Origin: Parvibaculaceae bacterium
GTDB lineage: Bacteria; Pseudomonadota; Alphaproteobacteria; Parvibaculales; Parvibaculaceae
Direction: 5' to 3'
Assembly: GCA_029209985.1 (NCBI GenBank)
Contig: JARGNZ010000004.1
Location: forward strand, 62,001-126,000
DNA: 64,000 nt
Below are positions 36,301 through 46,093 of this stretch, piece after piece. The notes below the pieces were generated by a model. The model saw only the letters and a program-made list of their open reading frames with translations. It made no database searches and had not been told where the DNA came from. Numbering within the stretch: position 1 is the stretch's first letter; the number at the start of each line of letters is the position of its first letter. The translations under genes and the position numbers were made by a program.

Positions 36301-38108
36301 GTTTTGGTGTGACGACAGAATATCTTGTCAACTCAGACATGATCCAAATTAAGATGGCACAGGGTGCAAAACCAGGTGAAGGGGGGCAATTGCCCGGTCA
36401 CAAGGTTGATGCTGTGATTGCCAAGGTGCGCCACTCTACACAAGGTGTTGGCTTGATTTCGCCTCCGCCGCACCATGATATTTATTCCATCGAAGATTTG
36501 GCTCAGCTGATCTACGATTTGAAAAACACTAACCCGTCTTCTGATATTTCAGTGAAACTTGTGTCTGAAGTGGGTGTGGGAACGGTTGCGGCTGGTGTGT
36601 CTAAAGCCCGTGCTGATCACCTGACAATTTCAGGGTTTGAAGGTGGTACAGGGGCGAGCCCGCTGACCTCTATCAAACATGCGGGTGCGCCATGGGAATT
36701 GGGCCTTGCTGAAACTCACCAAACTTTGGTGATGAACAAATTGCGTGACCGGATTGCGGTGCAAGCCGATGGTGGTTTGCGTACAGGTCGTGACGTTGTC
36801 GTTGCTGCTCTTCTGGGGGCTGACGAAGTGGGCTTTGCGACTGCCCCGTTGATCGCCGCTGGGTGTTTGATGATGCGTAAGTGTCATTTGAACACATGCC
36901 CTGTTGGGATTGCGACGCAGGACCCTGTATTGCGTAAACGCTTTACGGGTACGCCGGAACACGTCATCAACTACTTCTTCTTTGTTGCTGAAGAAGTGCG
37001 CGGCTACATGGCTGAGCTTGGCTATAAAACTTTCGATGAGATGGTTGGCCAAATGGATATGCTCGACAAAGACCGGGCGCTGAAGCATTGGAAATCAGAG
37101 GGGCTCGACTTTGCGCCTATGTTCACCAAGCCAGAAGCGCCTGAAGGCGTTGGGATCTTCCACAGCAAAACTCAAGACCATGAGCTTGAGGCTGTGCTTG
37201 ACCAGACGCTTATCGAAAAAGCTAAGCCTGCATTGGAAAACGGTACGCCAGTTTCCTTTGAGCAAGAGATTATCAACATCAACCGTTCTGCGGGGACGAT
37301 GTTGAGCGGAGAAGTGGCACGCCGGTTTGGTCATGAAGGGCTGCCGGAAGACACCATTCACATCAAGCTTAAAGGTACTGCAGGTCAGGCACTTGGCGCT
37401 TGGGCGACACGTGGTGTGACCTTGGAGCTGGAAGGCGAAGCCAATGACTACGTTGGTAAAGGATTGTCTGGCGGTCGTTTGATCGTTTATCCGCCAAAAG
37501 AAGCGCGTCAGATCGTGCCGGAAGAAAGCATCATTGTCGGGAATACTGTGCTGTACGGTGCGGTTGAAGGTGAGTGCTATTTCCGGGGTGTCGGCGGGGA
37601 ACGCTTTGCTGTGCGTAACTCTGGTGCCATTGCCGTTGTTGAAGGTACAGGCGATCACACATGTGAATATATGACAGGTGGTATTGTTGTGGTGCTCGGG
37701 CAAACGGGCCGTAACTTTGCTGCGGGCATGTCCGGCGGTATTGCTTATGTGCTGGATGAAGACGGTATGTTTGAGCGTCGCTGTAACCTCTCTATGGTTG
37801 AGCTCGAGCCGATTGAGGCTGAGGATGATGCGATGATTGATCGCCATCATCAGAGAGGCGATTTGGAGTCACACGGACTTGTTGATGTGCGTTCTGACCT
37901 CACGCGTTTCGATGGCGAGCGTTTACGCCAACTTGTTGAAAATCAAGCCCGTTACACAGGATCGACACGTGCGCGTGCCATCTTGGATGACTGGGAAGGG
38001 TATCTTCCAAAATTCCGCAAAGTGATGCCGACTGAATACCGTCGTGCACTGCGTGAATTGGCTGAACAAAAAGCAGCTGAAGATCAAATTGCTGCGGCAG
38101 GGGAGTAA
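33369..38108 (+). CDS. gltB: Glutamate synthase (NADPH) large subunit
   Basis: GltB with GltD makes two glutamates from glutamine and 2-oxoglutarate, the main ammonium assimilation route with glutamine synthetase. The 1579-residue protein has a propeptide of about 44 residues before the class II amidotransferase nucleophile Cys45 (DSCGIGFV), the central domain, the FMN-binding synthase domain ([16 protein letters not shown], then [17 protein letters not shown]), 3Fe-4S cysteines in [20 protein letters not shown] (about 1165-1184), and the C-terminal beta-helix ([13 protein letters not shown]-like region). Length is normal. It is followed after five bases by gltD and preceded by a long structured leader. 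Confidence 0.97.
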   Translation: MTQNTDSLSQASKKADESRRTAVLRPAGMPAAQGMYDPSNEQDSCGIGFVANFHNKKSHKIVEDGLKILEKLEHRGAVGADPKAGDGAGILIQMPDTFFRTVTADLDFTLPAEGEYGVGFFFMPPDDATRARIEERLEAFVVAEGQEVLGWRDVPVDNSDLGYSVIPTEPVHRQLFVKRGTATADQDTFERKLFIIRKLIEITVMKEFGEDDFTRYFYVPSFSSRTICYKGMLLSTQVGNYYLDLQNPEMVSALALVHQRFSTNTFPTWSLAHPFRMICHNGEINTVRGNNNWMFARQGSMANELFGDDLEKVYPVIPEGQSDSACFDNALELMVASGYSMAHAMMMLVPEAWASNPLMDAKRRAFYEYHAALMEPWDGPAAIAFTDGRQIGATLDRNGLRPARYYVTDDGTVMMASEMGVLPADESTIVQKWRLQPGKMLLIDLEEGRIIGDEEIKSELSASHPYEEWLSQTQIVLEDLPAVEKVGVDHSNASLLDMQQAFGYTQEDLKILMTPMAETGQEGIGSMGSDTPVAVLSNNSKTLYNYFQQNFAQVTNPPIDPIREEIVMSLVSFIGPRPNLLELEGTSDQKRLEVRQPILTNEDLEKIRHIGDIADNHFKTATLDITYDASAGAAGMKAALEALCVLAEEEVRQGDNIIILSDRKVSGDRIAIPALLATSAVHHYLIRKELRTSVGIIVETGEAREVHHFACLAGYGAEAINPYLAFETLEDMRAKGDLPGDLTDSEVCNRFIKAVNKGLLKVMSKMGISTYQSYCGAQIFDAVGLSKSFIEDYFTGTATKIEGISLKEVSNETVRTHALAFGSSPVLADNLEAGGDYAYRQRGEEHAWTPETIRDLQHAVRANNADDYQSFADTINEANERLLNVRGLFRIKTADEVGRKPVALEEVEAAENIVKRFATGAMSYGSISWEAHTTLAIAMNRMGGKSNTGEGGEEPRRFKPLPNGDTMRSAIKQVASGRFGVTTEYLVNSDMIQIKMAQGAKPGEGGQLPGHKVDAVIAKVRHSTQGVGLISPPPHHDIYSIEDLAQLIYDLKNTNPSSDISVKLVSEVGVGTVAAGVSKARADHLTISGFEGGTGASPLTSIKHAGAPWELGLAETHQTLVMNKLRDRIAVQADGGLRTGRDVVVAALLGADEVGFATAPLIAAGCLMMRKCHLNTCPVGIATQDPVLRKRFTGTPEHVINYFFFVAEEVRGYMAELGYKTFDEMVGQMDMLDKDRALKHWKSEGLDFAPMFTKPEAPEGVGIFHSKTQDHELEAVLDQTLIEKAKPALENGTPVSFEQEIININRSAGTMLSGEVARRFGHEGLPEDTIHIKLKGTAGQALGAWATRGVTLELEGEANDYVGKGLSGGRLIVYPPKEARQIVPEESIIVGNTVLYGAVEGECYFRGVGGERFAVRNSGAIAVVEGTGDHTCEYMTGGIVVVLGQTGRNFAAGMSGGIAYVLDEDGMFERRCNLSMVELEPIEAEDDAMIDRHHQRGDLESHGLVDVRSDLTRFDGERLRQLVENQARYTGSTRARAILDDWEGYLPKFRKVMPTEYRRALRELAEQKAAEDQIAAAGE

Positions 38109-38113
38109 GTTAG

Positions 38114-39535
38114 ATGGGAAAAATCACCGGCTTTTTAGAGATTGACCGTCAAGACCGTACTTATGCTCCGGCTGCGGATCGTTTGCGTAATTTCAATGAA
38201 TTTGTCATTCCTTTGAGCGAAGACAAGTCCAAAGAACAAGCGGCGCGTTGCATGGATTGCGGCATTCCGTTCTGTCACAACGGGTGCCCGGTTAATAATC
38301 AAATCCCTGATTGGAATAACTTGGTTTACAAGGGTGATTGGAAGCGTGCTTTGCTCGACTTACAATCGACCAATAACTTCCCTGAGTTTACGGGACGGAT
38401 CTGTCCTGCTCCTTGTGAAGCAGCGTGTACGCTGAACATCATTGATCAGCCTGTTACAATTAAAACGATTGAATGTGCGATTGTGGACCGTGGATGGAAA
38501 GAAGGCTGGATTGAGCCTCAAATTCCAACCAAAGAAACAGGCAAAAAAGTTGCGATTGTTGGGGCCGGTCCTGCAGGTATGGCTGCGGCTCAGCAATTAC
38601 GTCGTGCGGGTCATGAAGTGCACTTGTTTGAGAAGAACAACTTTATTGGTGGGCTTCTGCGATATGGCATTCCTGACTTTAAGATGGAAAAGCAAATTAT
38701 TGAGCGCCGTGCTGAGCAAATGCGGGCTGAGGGTGTGCACATCCATACGGGTGTGAAAATTGGTGTTGATAAAACCACTGATGAGCTCAAAGCTGAGTTT
38801 GATGCGGTGATCATTTCTGGCGGTTCAGAAAAAAGCCGTGACCTACCTATCCCTGGCCGCGATTTGCACGGTGTGCACTTTGCAATGGACTTCTTGCCAC
38901 AACAAAATCGCCGTGTGAGCGGTGAAGACCTTGGCGATGTTGAACCCATTATGGCAACGGGCAAACATGTTGTTGTCATCGGTGGTGGGGATACGGGGTC
39001 TGACTGTATTGGGACATCGCGACGTCAGGGCGCTGTTTCCGTGACGCAGCTTGAGATCATGCCGCAGCCGCCGATTAAAGAAAACAAAATGCTGACATGG
39101 CCTGATTGGCCGCTCAAGTTGCGCACGTCTTCTTCGCAAGAAGAAGGGGCGGAACGTGAATTTGCTGTCATGACAAAAGAGTTTGTCGGCAATGATCGCG
39201 GGCAAATTGAAAAGCTTGTGTGCGTGCGGGTTGATGAAAAAATGCAGCCGATTGCGGGCAGTGAATTTGACCTCAAAGCCGATGTCGTTTTCTTGGCGAT
39301 GGGTTTTGTACACCCTGTGCATGAAGGCATGATTGATGATCTGGGCGTTGATAAAGATGCGCGCGGGAACGTCTTGGCTAATACGATCGATTATCACAGC
39401 TCAGACGAGAAAGTCTTTGCGTGTGGCGACATGCGTCGCGGTCAGTCGTTGGTTGTGTGGGCTATACGCGAGGGCCGCCAATGTGCGCGCTCCGTAGACG
39501 AGTTCTTGATGGGCTCAACAGTTCTTCCCCGCTAA
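38114..39535 (+). CDS. gltD: Glutamate synthase (NADPH) small subunit
   Basis: GltD passes electrons from NADPH through FAD and iron-sulfur clusters to GltB. The 473 residues show N-terminal 4Fe-4S ligands ([17 protein letters not shown] and [10 protein letters not shown], about 41-57 and 96-105), an FAD site ([17 protein letters not shown] near 148) and an NADPH site ([15 protein letters not shown] near 290). It starts five bases after the gltB stop, and an intrinsic terminator follows, so gltBD is a two-gene operon. Confidence 0.97.
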   Translation: MGKITGFLEIDRQDRTYAPAADRLRNFNEFVIPLSEDKSKEQAARCMDCGIPFCHNGCPVNNQIPDWNNLVYKGDWKRALLDLQSTNNFPEFTGRICPAPCEAACTLNIIDQPVTIKTIECAIVDRGWKEGWIEPQIPTKETGKKVAIVGAGPAGMAAAQQLRRAGHEVHLFEKNNFIGGLLRYGIPDFKMEKQIIERRAEQMRAEGVHIHTGVKIGVDKTTDELKAEFDAVIISGGSEKSRDLPIPGRDLHGVHFAMDFLPQQNRRVSGEDLGDVEPIMATGKHVVVIGGGDTGSDCIGTSRRQGAVSVTQLEIMPQPPIKENKMLTWPDWPLKLRTSSSQEEGAEREFAVMTKEFVGNDRGQIEKLVCVRVDEKMQPIAGSEFDLKADVVFLAMGFVHPVHEGMIDDLGVDKDARGNVLANTIDYHSSDEKVFACGDMRRGQSLVVWAIREGRQCARSVDEFLMGSTVLPR

Positions 39536-39559
39536 GTTTTACAGAACGTCGATACAGTT

Positions 39560-39590
39560 AAACGCGCTCTCATTTGAGGGCGCGTTTTGC
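39560..39590 (+). terminator. Intrinsic terminator after gltD
   Basis: AAACGCGCTCTC (39561-39572 region) pairs with GAGGGCGCGTTT across the loop ATTT, followed by further T's (TTTTGC). It lies about 25 bases after the gltD stop. Confidence 0.85.
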
Positions 39591-39611
39591 GTATGGGGAC
39601 TGGAGGGATGG

Positions 39612-40142
39612 TTAGCCGGTGCTGGTGGAGCCACGCAAGCTGAGGGGCTCATCTGTGTGGGTGTCAGATGCTTCGGGGACGGGGGTGTCGCCTAATATGG
39701 TTTCCAGCCAAGCCTGCACATCGTCCCAATCTGCATCATGAAACGCTTCTACGTTTGCTCGGATTTTTGTTGAAATGTCGGTCAGTTCGTGGCGCTGCAT
39801 TTCCTCTTCCCATGTTTGGCTCATCACGATGGTTGTATCTGCCCAACTTCCGACGGGTAGAGATTGGACCATACGTGCAAGGCGGTCTGCATTGAGAAAG
39901 AGTAGAATGAGGACGGCGATTGTCATGGCCCGCCATACGCGCCCTGTTGTGCGATGGGTTTCGCTTTCCAGTCGTGCATAAGAGCGGGGAACAGATTCCC
40001 AACCTTCGCTTAAATGGGTGTTTTCAAATTCAAGATGCTCTGGCAGGGCGCCTACTTCCGCACCGGCTTGTTCTAAAACCGTGTCATCTCTGAGGTCCGT
40101 TCCAGTTGAGCGGGCGACCCCTTTAATTTGTTCTTCGGTCAT
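39612..40142 (-). CDS. Single-span membrane protein of unknown function next to MBOAT gene
   Basis: I do not recognise this 176-residue protein. It has one membrane helix (AMTIAVLILLFLNADRLARMV, about 74-94) between an acidic cytoplasmic-looking N-terminus and a C-terminal domain rich in acidic and Trp residues (DADWDDVQAWLETILG). It begins eight bases after the MBOAT gene's stop on the same strand and is probably co-transcribed, so it may be an accessory subunit of the acyltransferase system. ATG 40142 behind GAGG is chosen over GTG 40148. Confidence 0.7.
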   Translation of the reverse strand: MTEEQIKGVARSTGTDLRDDTVLEQAGAEVGALPEHLEFENTHLSEGWESVPRSYARLESETHRTTGRVWRAMTIAVLILLFLNADRLARMVQSLPVGSWADTTIVMSQTWEEEMQRHELTDISTKIRANVEAFHDADWDDVQAWLETILGDTPVPEASDTHTDEPLSLRGSTSTG

Positions 40143-40150
40143 GGGCACCT

Positions 40151-41602
40151 CTAAAACTGGAAGTAGATAAAGGGAGCCACACCATTTGGTGCGATGGCCC
40201 AGATGAAAAAGATACCGAAGCCGAGGATTGCGCCGAGCATCGGAGAGGGGAATTCTTTGATGCCCTCTGCGAGCCAGCGCCCTAAGCGAGAGGGTGTGAA
40301 TTGGAACAGTAGTGTGACGGCAATGAGGGTGACGAGAAACGGCGTGACCAATTCATTTGGTGTGGTCCAGTTAGCAAAGCCTTTGATGTAGTCCCATGCC
40401 AGTGCAATGCTTTCGGCGCGGAAGAAAATCCACGCGAGGCAAACAAAGTGGAATGTCCAAATAATCCCAACCAAGTGCATGGTGCTGCCGGACAGGCGCT
40501 CGATGATGCTGGGGGTGCCGTCGTCTTTGGGCGCAAAGGCATTGAGGCGACGGGTGAGATAGCGTTCAATGCCAAGCATGGTGCCGTGCAATGTTCCCCA
40601 GACAACAAATGTCCATGCTGCCCCGTGCCAAAGTCCCCCAAGGAACATGGTGAGGAATAAATTGCGATAAGTGGCAATGGGTCCTTTACGACTGCCACCC
40701 AGCGGAATGTAGAGGTAGTCCCGTAACCAGGAGGACAGGGAGATGTGCCACCGGCGCCAGAAGTCTTGGAGGCTGGCGGAGCGATAGGGTTGGTTGAAGT
40801 TGGCGGTGAACCTGTACCCAAGAAGAGCGGCGATCCCGATGGCGATGTCGCTATAGCCTGAGAAATCGCAATAGATTTGCACGGCATATCCATATACGCC
40901 GATGAGCAGGTCGCCTGCCCCGCGTGTGGATGGATCAAAAAAGACAGGGTCCACCAACTGTGTGGCCAAGTAGTTGGCAATGACCATTTTCTTGAGTAGA
41001 CCGGTTAGAATGAGAACCGTGCCCATGCCCACCATGGCGCGGGTAAGGCGCGGGGTCTCGTCGAGCTGAGGCAGGAAGTGGGCGGCCCGCACAATCGGTC
41101 CTGCAACAAGTTGTGGGAAAAACGAAATGTAGAGGAATACATTCAGGATTGAGTGCGATGCTTTGACGTGACCGCGATAGACATCGACGACATAGGAAAT
41201 ACCTTGGAAGGTGAAGAACGAGACACCTACTGGCAAAATCACGTGCAGGAATGGTAAGTCGCGGGCAAGGCCGAGGGCTGCCATCGCGTCGTCTAGGCTT
41301 TCAAGGAAGAAGCCGTAATATTTAAAAAATCCTAGAATACATAAATTCAAAGTGACGGCGATACCGACGGTTAGCTTTTGCGATAAAGGGGTCTGCGTGC
41401 GGCCAACCAACCACCCAGCCGCAAAGTTGATGAGGGATGATAAGGCGAGCAGGGCCAGGAAGCGCCAATCCCACCAGCCGTAGAAAAAGTAACTTGCGGC
41501 AACGAGAAAAAGTTTGCGCAGCGAGAGTTCACGGCGCAGTTCCCAGCTCACCGCAAATACGATGAGGAAGAACAATCCAAATTCAAAGGTGGGAAATAAC
41601 AT
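40151..41602 (-). CDS. MBOAT family O-acyltransferase (AlgI-like)
   Basis: This 483-residue polytopic inner-membrane protein is an AlgI/DltB-type acyltransferase, which passes acetyl groups across the membrane for O-acetylation of a periplasmic polymer. Family motifs include YPVSFFTFQGISYVVDVYRG-like GVSFFTFQGISYVVDVYRGH near 126, DFWRRWHISLSSWLRDYLYIPLGG near 278 (shown here in part) and the catalytic His region FLGGLWHGAAWTF near 316. Two SGNH hydrolase genes lie upstream on the same strand; AlgI-type proteins usually work with such AlgX/AlgJ-like partners. The polymer could be the exopolysaccharide made by the locus at 6-31 kb, but that is inference. Confidence 0.92.
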   Translation of the reverse strand: MLFPTFEFGLFFLIVFAVSWELRRELSLRKLFLVAASYFFYGWWDWRFLALLALSSLINFAAGWLVGRTQTPLSQKLTVGIAVTLNLCILGFFKYYGFFLESLDDAMAALGLARDLPFLHVILPVGVSFFTFQGISYVVDVYRGHVKASHSILNVFLYISFFPQLVAGPIVRAAHFLPQLDETPRLTRAMVGMGTVLILTGLLKKMVIANYLATQLVDPVFFDPSTRGAGDLLIGVYGYAVQIYCDFSGYSDIAIGIAALLGYRFTANFNQPYRSASLQDFWRRWHISLSSWLRDYLYIPLGGSRKGPIATYRNLFLTMFLGGLWHGAAWTFVVWGTLHGTMLGIERYLTRRLNAFAPKDDGTPSIIERLSGSTMHLVGIIWTFHFVCLAWIFFRAESIALAWDYIKGFANWTTPNELVTPFLVTLIAVTLLFQFTPSRLGRWLAEGIKEFPSPMLGAILGFGIFFIWAIAPNGVAPFIYFQF

Positions 41603-41801
41603 CCACCGCTCCGCTTTTTAGCTGCGCTCACCGCAACTGGCCCCATTGATCGGCGCGTTAACTTTTTACGCCTGCTTTGTTTCGTATTGTCAGGATTTAA
41701 GCGGTAAAGCTCAACGGTAGGATGGTTTTAAGGTTAACGACCTGTTTCAAAATGGTACGAAATGGTGCCTGTGAGGGGCTTTGGGAAGGGATGGTAAGAA
41801 A

Positions 41802-43256
41802 TTAGGGTGAAAGTGTTGCTTTTTGGCGGCAGGCATAACTTTCATAGGGGCGTATGAGCTGATCCCAAAAGGCGCGCGCCATGGATTGTGCGCCGAGGGA
41901 GGTTAAATGCACATGATCGCCGTAAGCGCGGGGTGGTGATTCTTGTACCCATTGGTGCATGCCGCACGGGCCTCCCATCACTGCCTGTCCGTCAAAATAC
42001 CAAAGGCCGTTTTTTTGAGCGAGTTGTTTTTGAACGCGGCGCACTTGTGCCAGACGTGGGGGTTCGTGCCAGCGAGCTAACACCATATTTTGATTTTGCA
42101 ACAAGATGTCATAGGTCGCCCGTTCATTGAGTTCTAATGGGCGGCAGGGAAGGTCTTTGCGTGCGATGTTTTTGATTTGTGACCAAGCTGCCGTTTGCGA
42201 CCATCGGGGCAGGCGGTTGCCGCTGAACGCGCCGAGAATGAGGATGCTGGCTTTTGGCGCGTTGGATTCGAGAAAGACGATCTTTTCTTCCATCAGCGCG
42301 CGGTAGGCTTTCATGTTGAGATGGTCATCAAACCCTTCATTTGTGCCGTATCCTAGAATAATGACATCGGGTTGCATTGCCGATAGCTGAGCGGAGAGGA
42401 TCGCCTCATCCCATTTGTTCATCAATGCGAGGGTGGCCCCGGGGATGCCGTGGCTTTCATATCGCACACCTGCCCGCGCTTTCTCACTGCCCATGCCCAA
42501 CAGGCTAACGGGGCCATCCCCATTGGGGGAGAGGAGGATTGTCTGCGCGGTTTTTCCGTTCAAGTTCACGCGCATAAGGCGTGTGCTGGTGCCATGTGTG
42601 GTGAACGGGCCAAGCGGTGTGCCATCTAGGGTGAGTGTGAAGCTGCCGCCACCGGGTTGCTGGAGCACATCCAGTTCAATGTTGCCAAATCCATCGGGGG
42701 TGTCTGCTCGCAGGCGGATGAGGTCGTGGGAGGCGGCGCTGGTTGTGCGTACACCGCTTAGCCCAAAGAGTCCGGTTGCTTGTGGTGAAAGACTGTTGAC
42801 GGTTTGCCATCCGTCCGTGGCTGAGATGGTGAACCCTTGGCGTCGAAAATAAGGGAATGGCTCACCGGCTGGGAATTGTCCGCGCCCAGCATCTCCAAAA
42901 CGGGCGTGGAAGAGTTTTGCGAGGTCGCCTGAAAAATTATCTGCTGCAATGTGACTGTCGCCTAAGTGCAGAATCCGCAGGGGTGTTGAGGATTGTTGGC
43001 GGCCAAGGGCGTGAAATTTCTCATAAAGAGAGGTTAGACGTGGGTCTGCGGGCAGGGAGGGGTCGCATTGAGAAACAGAGGCGCAGCTTGCAAGGGAGGC
43101 GAAGAGCACCAGCGGGCTGATGGTTTTTGCAAAAGGGGCAAGAAGTTTCCGCCATGGATTGGGGCGGCTGAAATTTTCGCGTATCTCAGTTTGCCGTTTG
43201 GCTTTCTGGCCAACGCCAATCATCTGACCGGCCCGGTTTGATTTCGGGTTGTTCAT
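41802..43256 (-). CDS. SGNH-hydrolase-type lipoprotein, likely O-acetylation partner
   Basis: This 484-residue protein has an N-terminal hydrophobic segment ending in a lipobox-like LASLASC (Cys58) and a GDSL/SGNH hydrolase fold. Block I is ILHLGDSHIAADN (Ser nucleophile), block III is GYGTNEGFDD, and block V is DHVHLTSLG (Asp and His of the triad). In AlgI systems such proteins (AlgX/AlgJ-like) place acetyl on the polymer; a deacetylase or lipase role is the alternative. The annotated ATG overlaps the upstream gene by 71 bases; ATG 43223 reduces this to 38. Both overlaps suggest coupling with the upstream SGNH gene. Confidence 0.85.
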   Translation of the reverse strand: MNNPKSNRAGQMIGVGQKAKRQTEIRENFSRPNPWRKLLAPFAKTISPLVLFASLASCASVSQCDPSLPADPRLTSLYEKFHALGRQQSSTPLRILHLGDSHIAADNFSGDLAKLFHARFGDAGRGQFPAGEPFPYFRRQGFTISATDGWQTVNSLSPQATGLFGLSGVRTTSAASHDLIRLRADTPDGFGNIELDVLQQPGGGSFTLTLDGTPLGPFTTHGTSTRLMRVNLNGKTAQTILLSPNGDGPVSLLGMGSEKARAGVRYESHGIPGATLALMNKWDEAILSAQLSAMQPDVIILGYGTNEGFDDHLNMKAYRALMEEKIVFLESNAPKASILILGAFSGNRLPRWSQTAAWSQIKNIARKDLPCRPLELNERATYDILLQNQNMVLARWHEPPRLAQVRRVQKQLAQKNGLWYFDGQAVMGGPCGMHQWVQESPPRAYGDHVHLTSLGAQSMARAFWDQLIRPYESYACRQKATLSP

Positions 43257-44292
43257 AAACTCGTCCGCGCAATGTATTGACCATGGCAGAGTCTACACCG
43301 ATTTTTCCAGCAGGTGCGCCTTTTTCATCTTCCAGTGCGGCGTGCTGCCAATAGGGGAACCCGCTATCGACTTGTGCGAGCAATTCATCAGCAACAATTT
43401 TCGCCCATGATTGGTAGCCCGCTAAGGTGAAGTGAATGCCGTCATCGGCGCGCAGGAGACGGTTTCGTCCGCGCAAATCGGGACCATATGCGTTGTATTT
43501 ACCGGTCTTGGCGTCAAGGGTGCGGTCCCATGTGGGCACGAAGTAGTAGTTGTTGGTTTTTGCTAAATCAGAATAAATGCCGTTGAAATATTGCATGTCT
43601 CCACCAAAACGGGGAGAGCGCATGGCGGGTAGGCCGACCCAGAAAATGCGTGCGCCTGCGTCATTTAAGTCATTGCTAAAGCGGGTTGCCCGGTCGCGGT
43701 ATTCTGTTTCCCAACCGGGTTGGCGTAATCTGTGGCGCTTGCCGTTTTTATCGACAATGACTTGGCGGTCGTTTGTGCCCATTAGGATAACGGCAATATC
43801 GACCTTTTCTTCATTGAGAATATTACGAACTTGTTTGTTCCAATCATAATATTCTGTGCGCACAAAACCTGAAGCAACTTTAGAGCGCTTAATTAAATGA
43901 AACCGTTTGTCTTTGCGCAAAACACGGTAGAGGCCCGCCCATAGGCCGTCGCCTAAACTATCTCCAAGAATGACTACATTATATGGCTTGGTGCGTTTTG
44001 ATGTACCGTTGGCTGCTGGTGTTTTTGTCGGCTTTTCTGCGAGAGGAGTAGAGAGGGGCAGGACTTCTACGGGACGTGTTTTATCCGGTGTAATGCGGCC
44101 AGAGTTGCGCGGCGCAGATTGCGGACGAGGTAAGGGAATATAGCGGGTGGTGTTGACGGGCGCGGCGACTTGACTTTCAGGGGCGGCGCCTATTGTCACG
44201 ATGTTTTTAATGGCCATTGCTGGCAAAGACGGGCCCACAATAAGGGCACACATCGTTAAACTGGCTAAAACTACTTTACTTATCAAACGCAA
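43186..44292 (-). CDS. Secreted SGNH-family hydrolase (DUF459-like)
   Basis: This 368-residue protein has a signal peptide (VVLASLTMCALIVGPSLPAMA), a Pro-rich linker (about 45-95) and an SGNH domain with NVVILGDSLGDGLWAGL (block I), VILMGTNDRQ (block III) and DDGIHFTLAGYQSWAKI (block V). The pattern fits the DUF459/SGNH proteins common in alphaproteobacteria near alginate-type acetyltransferases. It is the first gene of a minus-strand run that leads to the second SGNH protein and the MBOAT protein. Its substrate is not known. Confidence 0.85.
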   Translation of the reverse strand: MRLISKVVLASLTMCALIVGPSLPAMAIKNIVTIGAAPESQVAAPVNTTRYIPLPRPQSAPRNSGRITPDKTRPVEVLPLSTPLAEKPTKTPAANGTSKRTKPYNVVILGDSLGDGLWAGLYRVLRKDKRFHLIKRSKVASGFVRTEYYDWNKQVRNILNEEKVDIAVILMGTNDRQVIVDKNGKRHRLRQPGWETEYRDRATRFSNDLNDAGARIFWVGLPAMRSPRFGGDMQYFNGIYSDLAKTNNYYFVPTWDRTLDAKTGKYNAYGPDLRGRNRLLRADDGIHFTLAGYQSWAKIVADELLAQVDSGFPYWQHAALEDEKGAPAGKIGVDSAMVNTLRGRVYEQPEIKPGRSDDWRWPESQTAN

Positions 44293-44614
44293 CTGATCCC
44301 CCTAGCCGTTTCGGTATGTCCGAAATCGTCTGGTTCTCTGAACGTCCCCCGATTAGACTTGTGAAGTCCATCCGCATTCTGCCTCAACATATGAGCTCAA
44401 GCTAGAAAACATATCAGTAAGGGAACACGGTTTCAGGGACAAGAGTTTTCCCTTGTTATAAAAAGGATATTTGCGGCTTGGTTAATGGGAAGAGGGGTGC
44501 ATGATTGCGGCCATAAAAGCTCCCAGCAGTGCTGCTGAGGGCTCACTTTTCTTCATTCACTTGTTCGGGGCGCTATAAGTCGCTGATCTATCTAGATCAT
44601 TACAGCATTTGCCT
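44293..44614. other. 322-base gap downstream of the VWA gene; holds its terminator
   Basis: The half near 44293-44450 is upstream of the SGNH gene and should hold its promoter; an AT-rich stretch lies at 44385-44465. The other half holds the terminator of the VWA gene (44514-44543). No gene is seen. Confidence 0.5.
44514..44543 (-). terminator. Intrinsic terminator of the moxR-VWA operon
   Basis: On the minus strand AGCCCTCAGCAG pairs with CTGCTGGGAGCT (one mismatch, one G-U) and is followed by TTTTA. It lies 72 bases past the stop of the VWA gene. Confidence 0.7.
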
Positions 44615-46090
44615 TTATTGGCCCTTACGCAGAATGTCGCTGACCACACGCTCTAAGTCTTTTAGCGAGGTGCAGGTGGCGGCGCTGTCGCAATAAGCTG
44701 AGAGGCTTTTCATTTCACTGTCTCCGGTGCCCCACATGCTTTTGGGTTCGGGATTGAGCCATAGCACTCGTTTAGCGCGCGCGTGCACGACTTTCAAAAT
44801 ATCGGCGCGCGGGTCTGCATTGTTTGACCGTCCGTCACCTAGGACAATGACCGTTGTACGATGATCAATGTCATCGAGCACTGTACGCTCAATTTCCTCA
44901 AATGCCCGTCCGTAATCGGTGGAGCCACTGCCGTAAATTTTGAGTGTTTCCCCAATCGCGGTTTCTAGGTCTTGTGTCTTGAAAAGGTCTGTGACTTCTC
45001 CCAGTTCCCCTGAAAAGGCAAAGGCGCGGACCTTTGGTAAGACTTCTTGGAGGGAGTAGAGGAACATCAACAAGAAGTGTGCGTAGGAAGAGACAGAGCC
45101 GGAGACATCGCAAATGGCGACGAGCTTTGGCCGGTCGATTTTCTTTTGCTTCCAGTGGATGTCGAACATGAGGCCGTCGAAAGCAATGTTTTGGCGGATG
45201 GTTTTTCGGAAGTTTAGAGCGCCGCGAATGTCTTTCTTTTTGCGGCGGCTGTTTAAGGCAACGAGCCTTTTTGCCATTTTGCGTACCAAACCTTGCATCA
45301 ACCGCATGTCGCGGCGGTCTACATTGGTGAGGCGAACGCGCGAGAGCACTTCTTCGCGCAATTGTTGGCCAGCGTTGGCGGTATATAGGTCAAGCTGACG
45401 TTCTACATAATCGCGCACCTGTTCGCGCAGACCATCGCGCAAACCTCTGATGTGGTCGGCGCGATTTTCGTTTTCTTCTGATGCGCGTTCAATCTCCAAC
45501 TCTAAGCCTTCAAGGCCCATGTCTTCCATAATCCGGCGCACATACATGCCGCGTTGAGTGAAAAGACGAATGCGGTCGATGCGGGCATTTTGTCCAGCTT
45601 CAGCTAAGGCTTGTTGCAGGGCAACGGCGTCTCCGCGCTCCAACAAATCCAGAAGGTCTTGGGAACCTTGAGCGTTTTGGGCTTCTTGTGCGGTTGCATC
45701 GTCAGCTTTCTCTGACTGGCCGCCTGCGCCGCCGCCACTGCCGGGTTGGCCGCCTTGACCTTGGCTTTCCGCTTCAGATGGACCGTCTGCTTGGGTTGTT
45801 TCTTCAGAGGGGATGTCGTCTGTGGTTTCGCTTTCTCCCTGTGCAGTGCTGTCATTCGCTGCGGGAGACTCAACCTTCTCAAAGGTGAAGTAACGGTCAA
45901 AAACCCCATTAAAAGCGTATTTATCTTCGTCGGTTTTGGCCAGCACTTGTGAAAGGGCGGATTTGAGGACCTCGCGATCTTCAAACCCCACCAGTTCAGC
46001 TGTGCGCCCCGCATCTATGCTTTCAGATATGGAGACACGCACATCGGATGCCCGTAGCGCCCGAATGAAATTTCCCAGCATTTGGGTCAT
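44615..46090 (-). CDS. CoxE-like VWA domain protein
   Basis: This 491-residue protein ends in a von Willebrand A domain with a complete metal site: CDVSGSVSSYAHFL (DxSxS) near 325, followed by STDYGRAFEE and VIVLGDGRSNN. An acidic, Gln/Gly/Ser-rich linker (about 85-145) separates it from the N-terminal helical part, and a charged helical region (about 195-290) precedes the VWA domain. It is encoded three bases after a MoxR ATPase. MoxR/VWA pairs act as chaperone-like machines that assemble metal cofactors or other complexes (CoxD/CoxE in CO dehydrogenase). No cox genes are present here, so the client is unknown. Confidence 0.9.
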   Translation of the reverse strand: MTQMLGNFIRALRASDVRVSISESIDAGRTAELVGFEDREVLKSALSQVLAKTDEDKYAFNGVFDRYFTFEKVESPAANDSTAQGESETTDDIPSEETTQADGPSEAESQGQGGQPGSGGGAGGQSEKADDATAQEAQNAQGSQDLLDLLERGDAVALQQALAEAGQNARIDRIRLFTQRGMYVRRIMEDMGLEGLELEIERASEENENRADHIRGLRDGLREQVRDYVERQLDLYTANAGQQLREEVLSRVRLTNVDRRDMRLMQGLVRKMAKRLVALNSRRKKKDIRGALNFRKTIRQNIAFDGLMFDIHWKQKKIDRPKLVAICDVSGSVSSYAHFLLMFLYSLQEVLPKVRAFAFSGELGEVTDLFKTQDLETAIGETLKIYGSGSTDYGRAFEEIERTVLDDIDHRTTVIVLGDGRSNNADPRADILKVVHARAKRVLWLNPEPKSMWGTGDSEMKSLSAYCDSAATCTSLKDLERVVSDILRKGQ

Positions 46091-46093
46091 GCT

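Noticed and set aside
37095-37850. 251-codon antisense frame inside gltB
   Set aside because: Mirrors the third-position bias of gltB; basic, His/Arg-rich product typical of a shadow frame.
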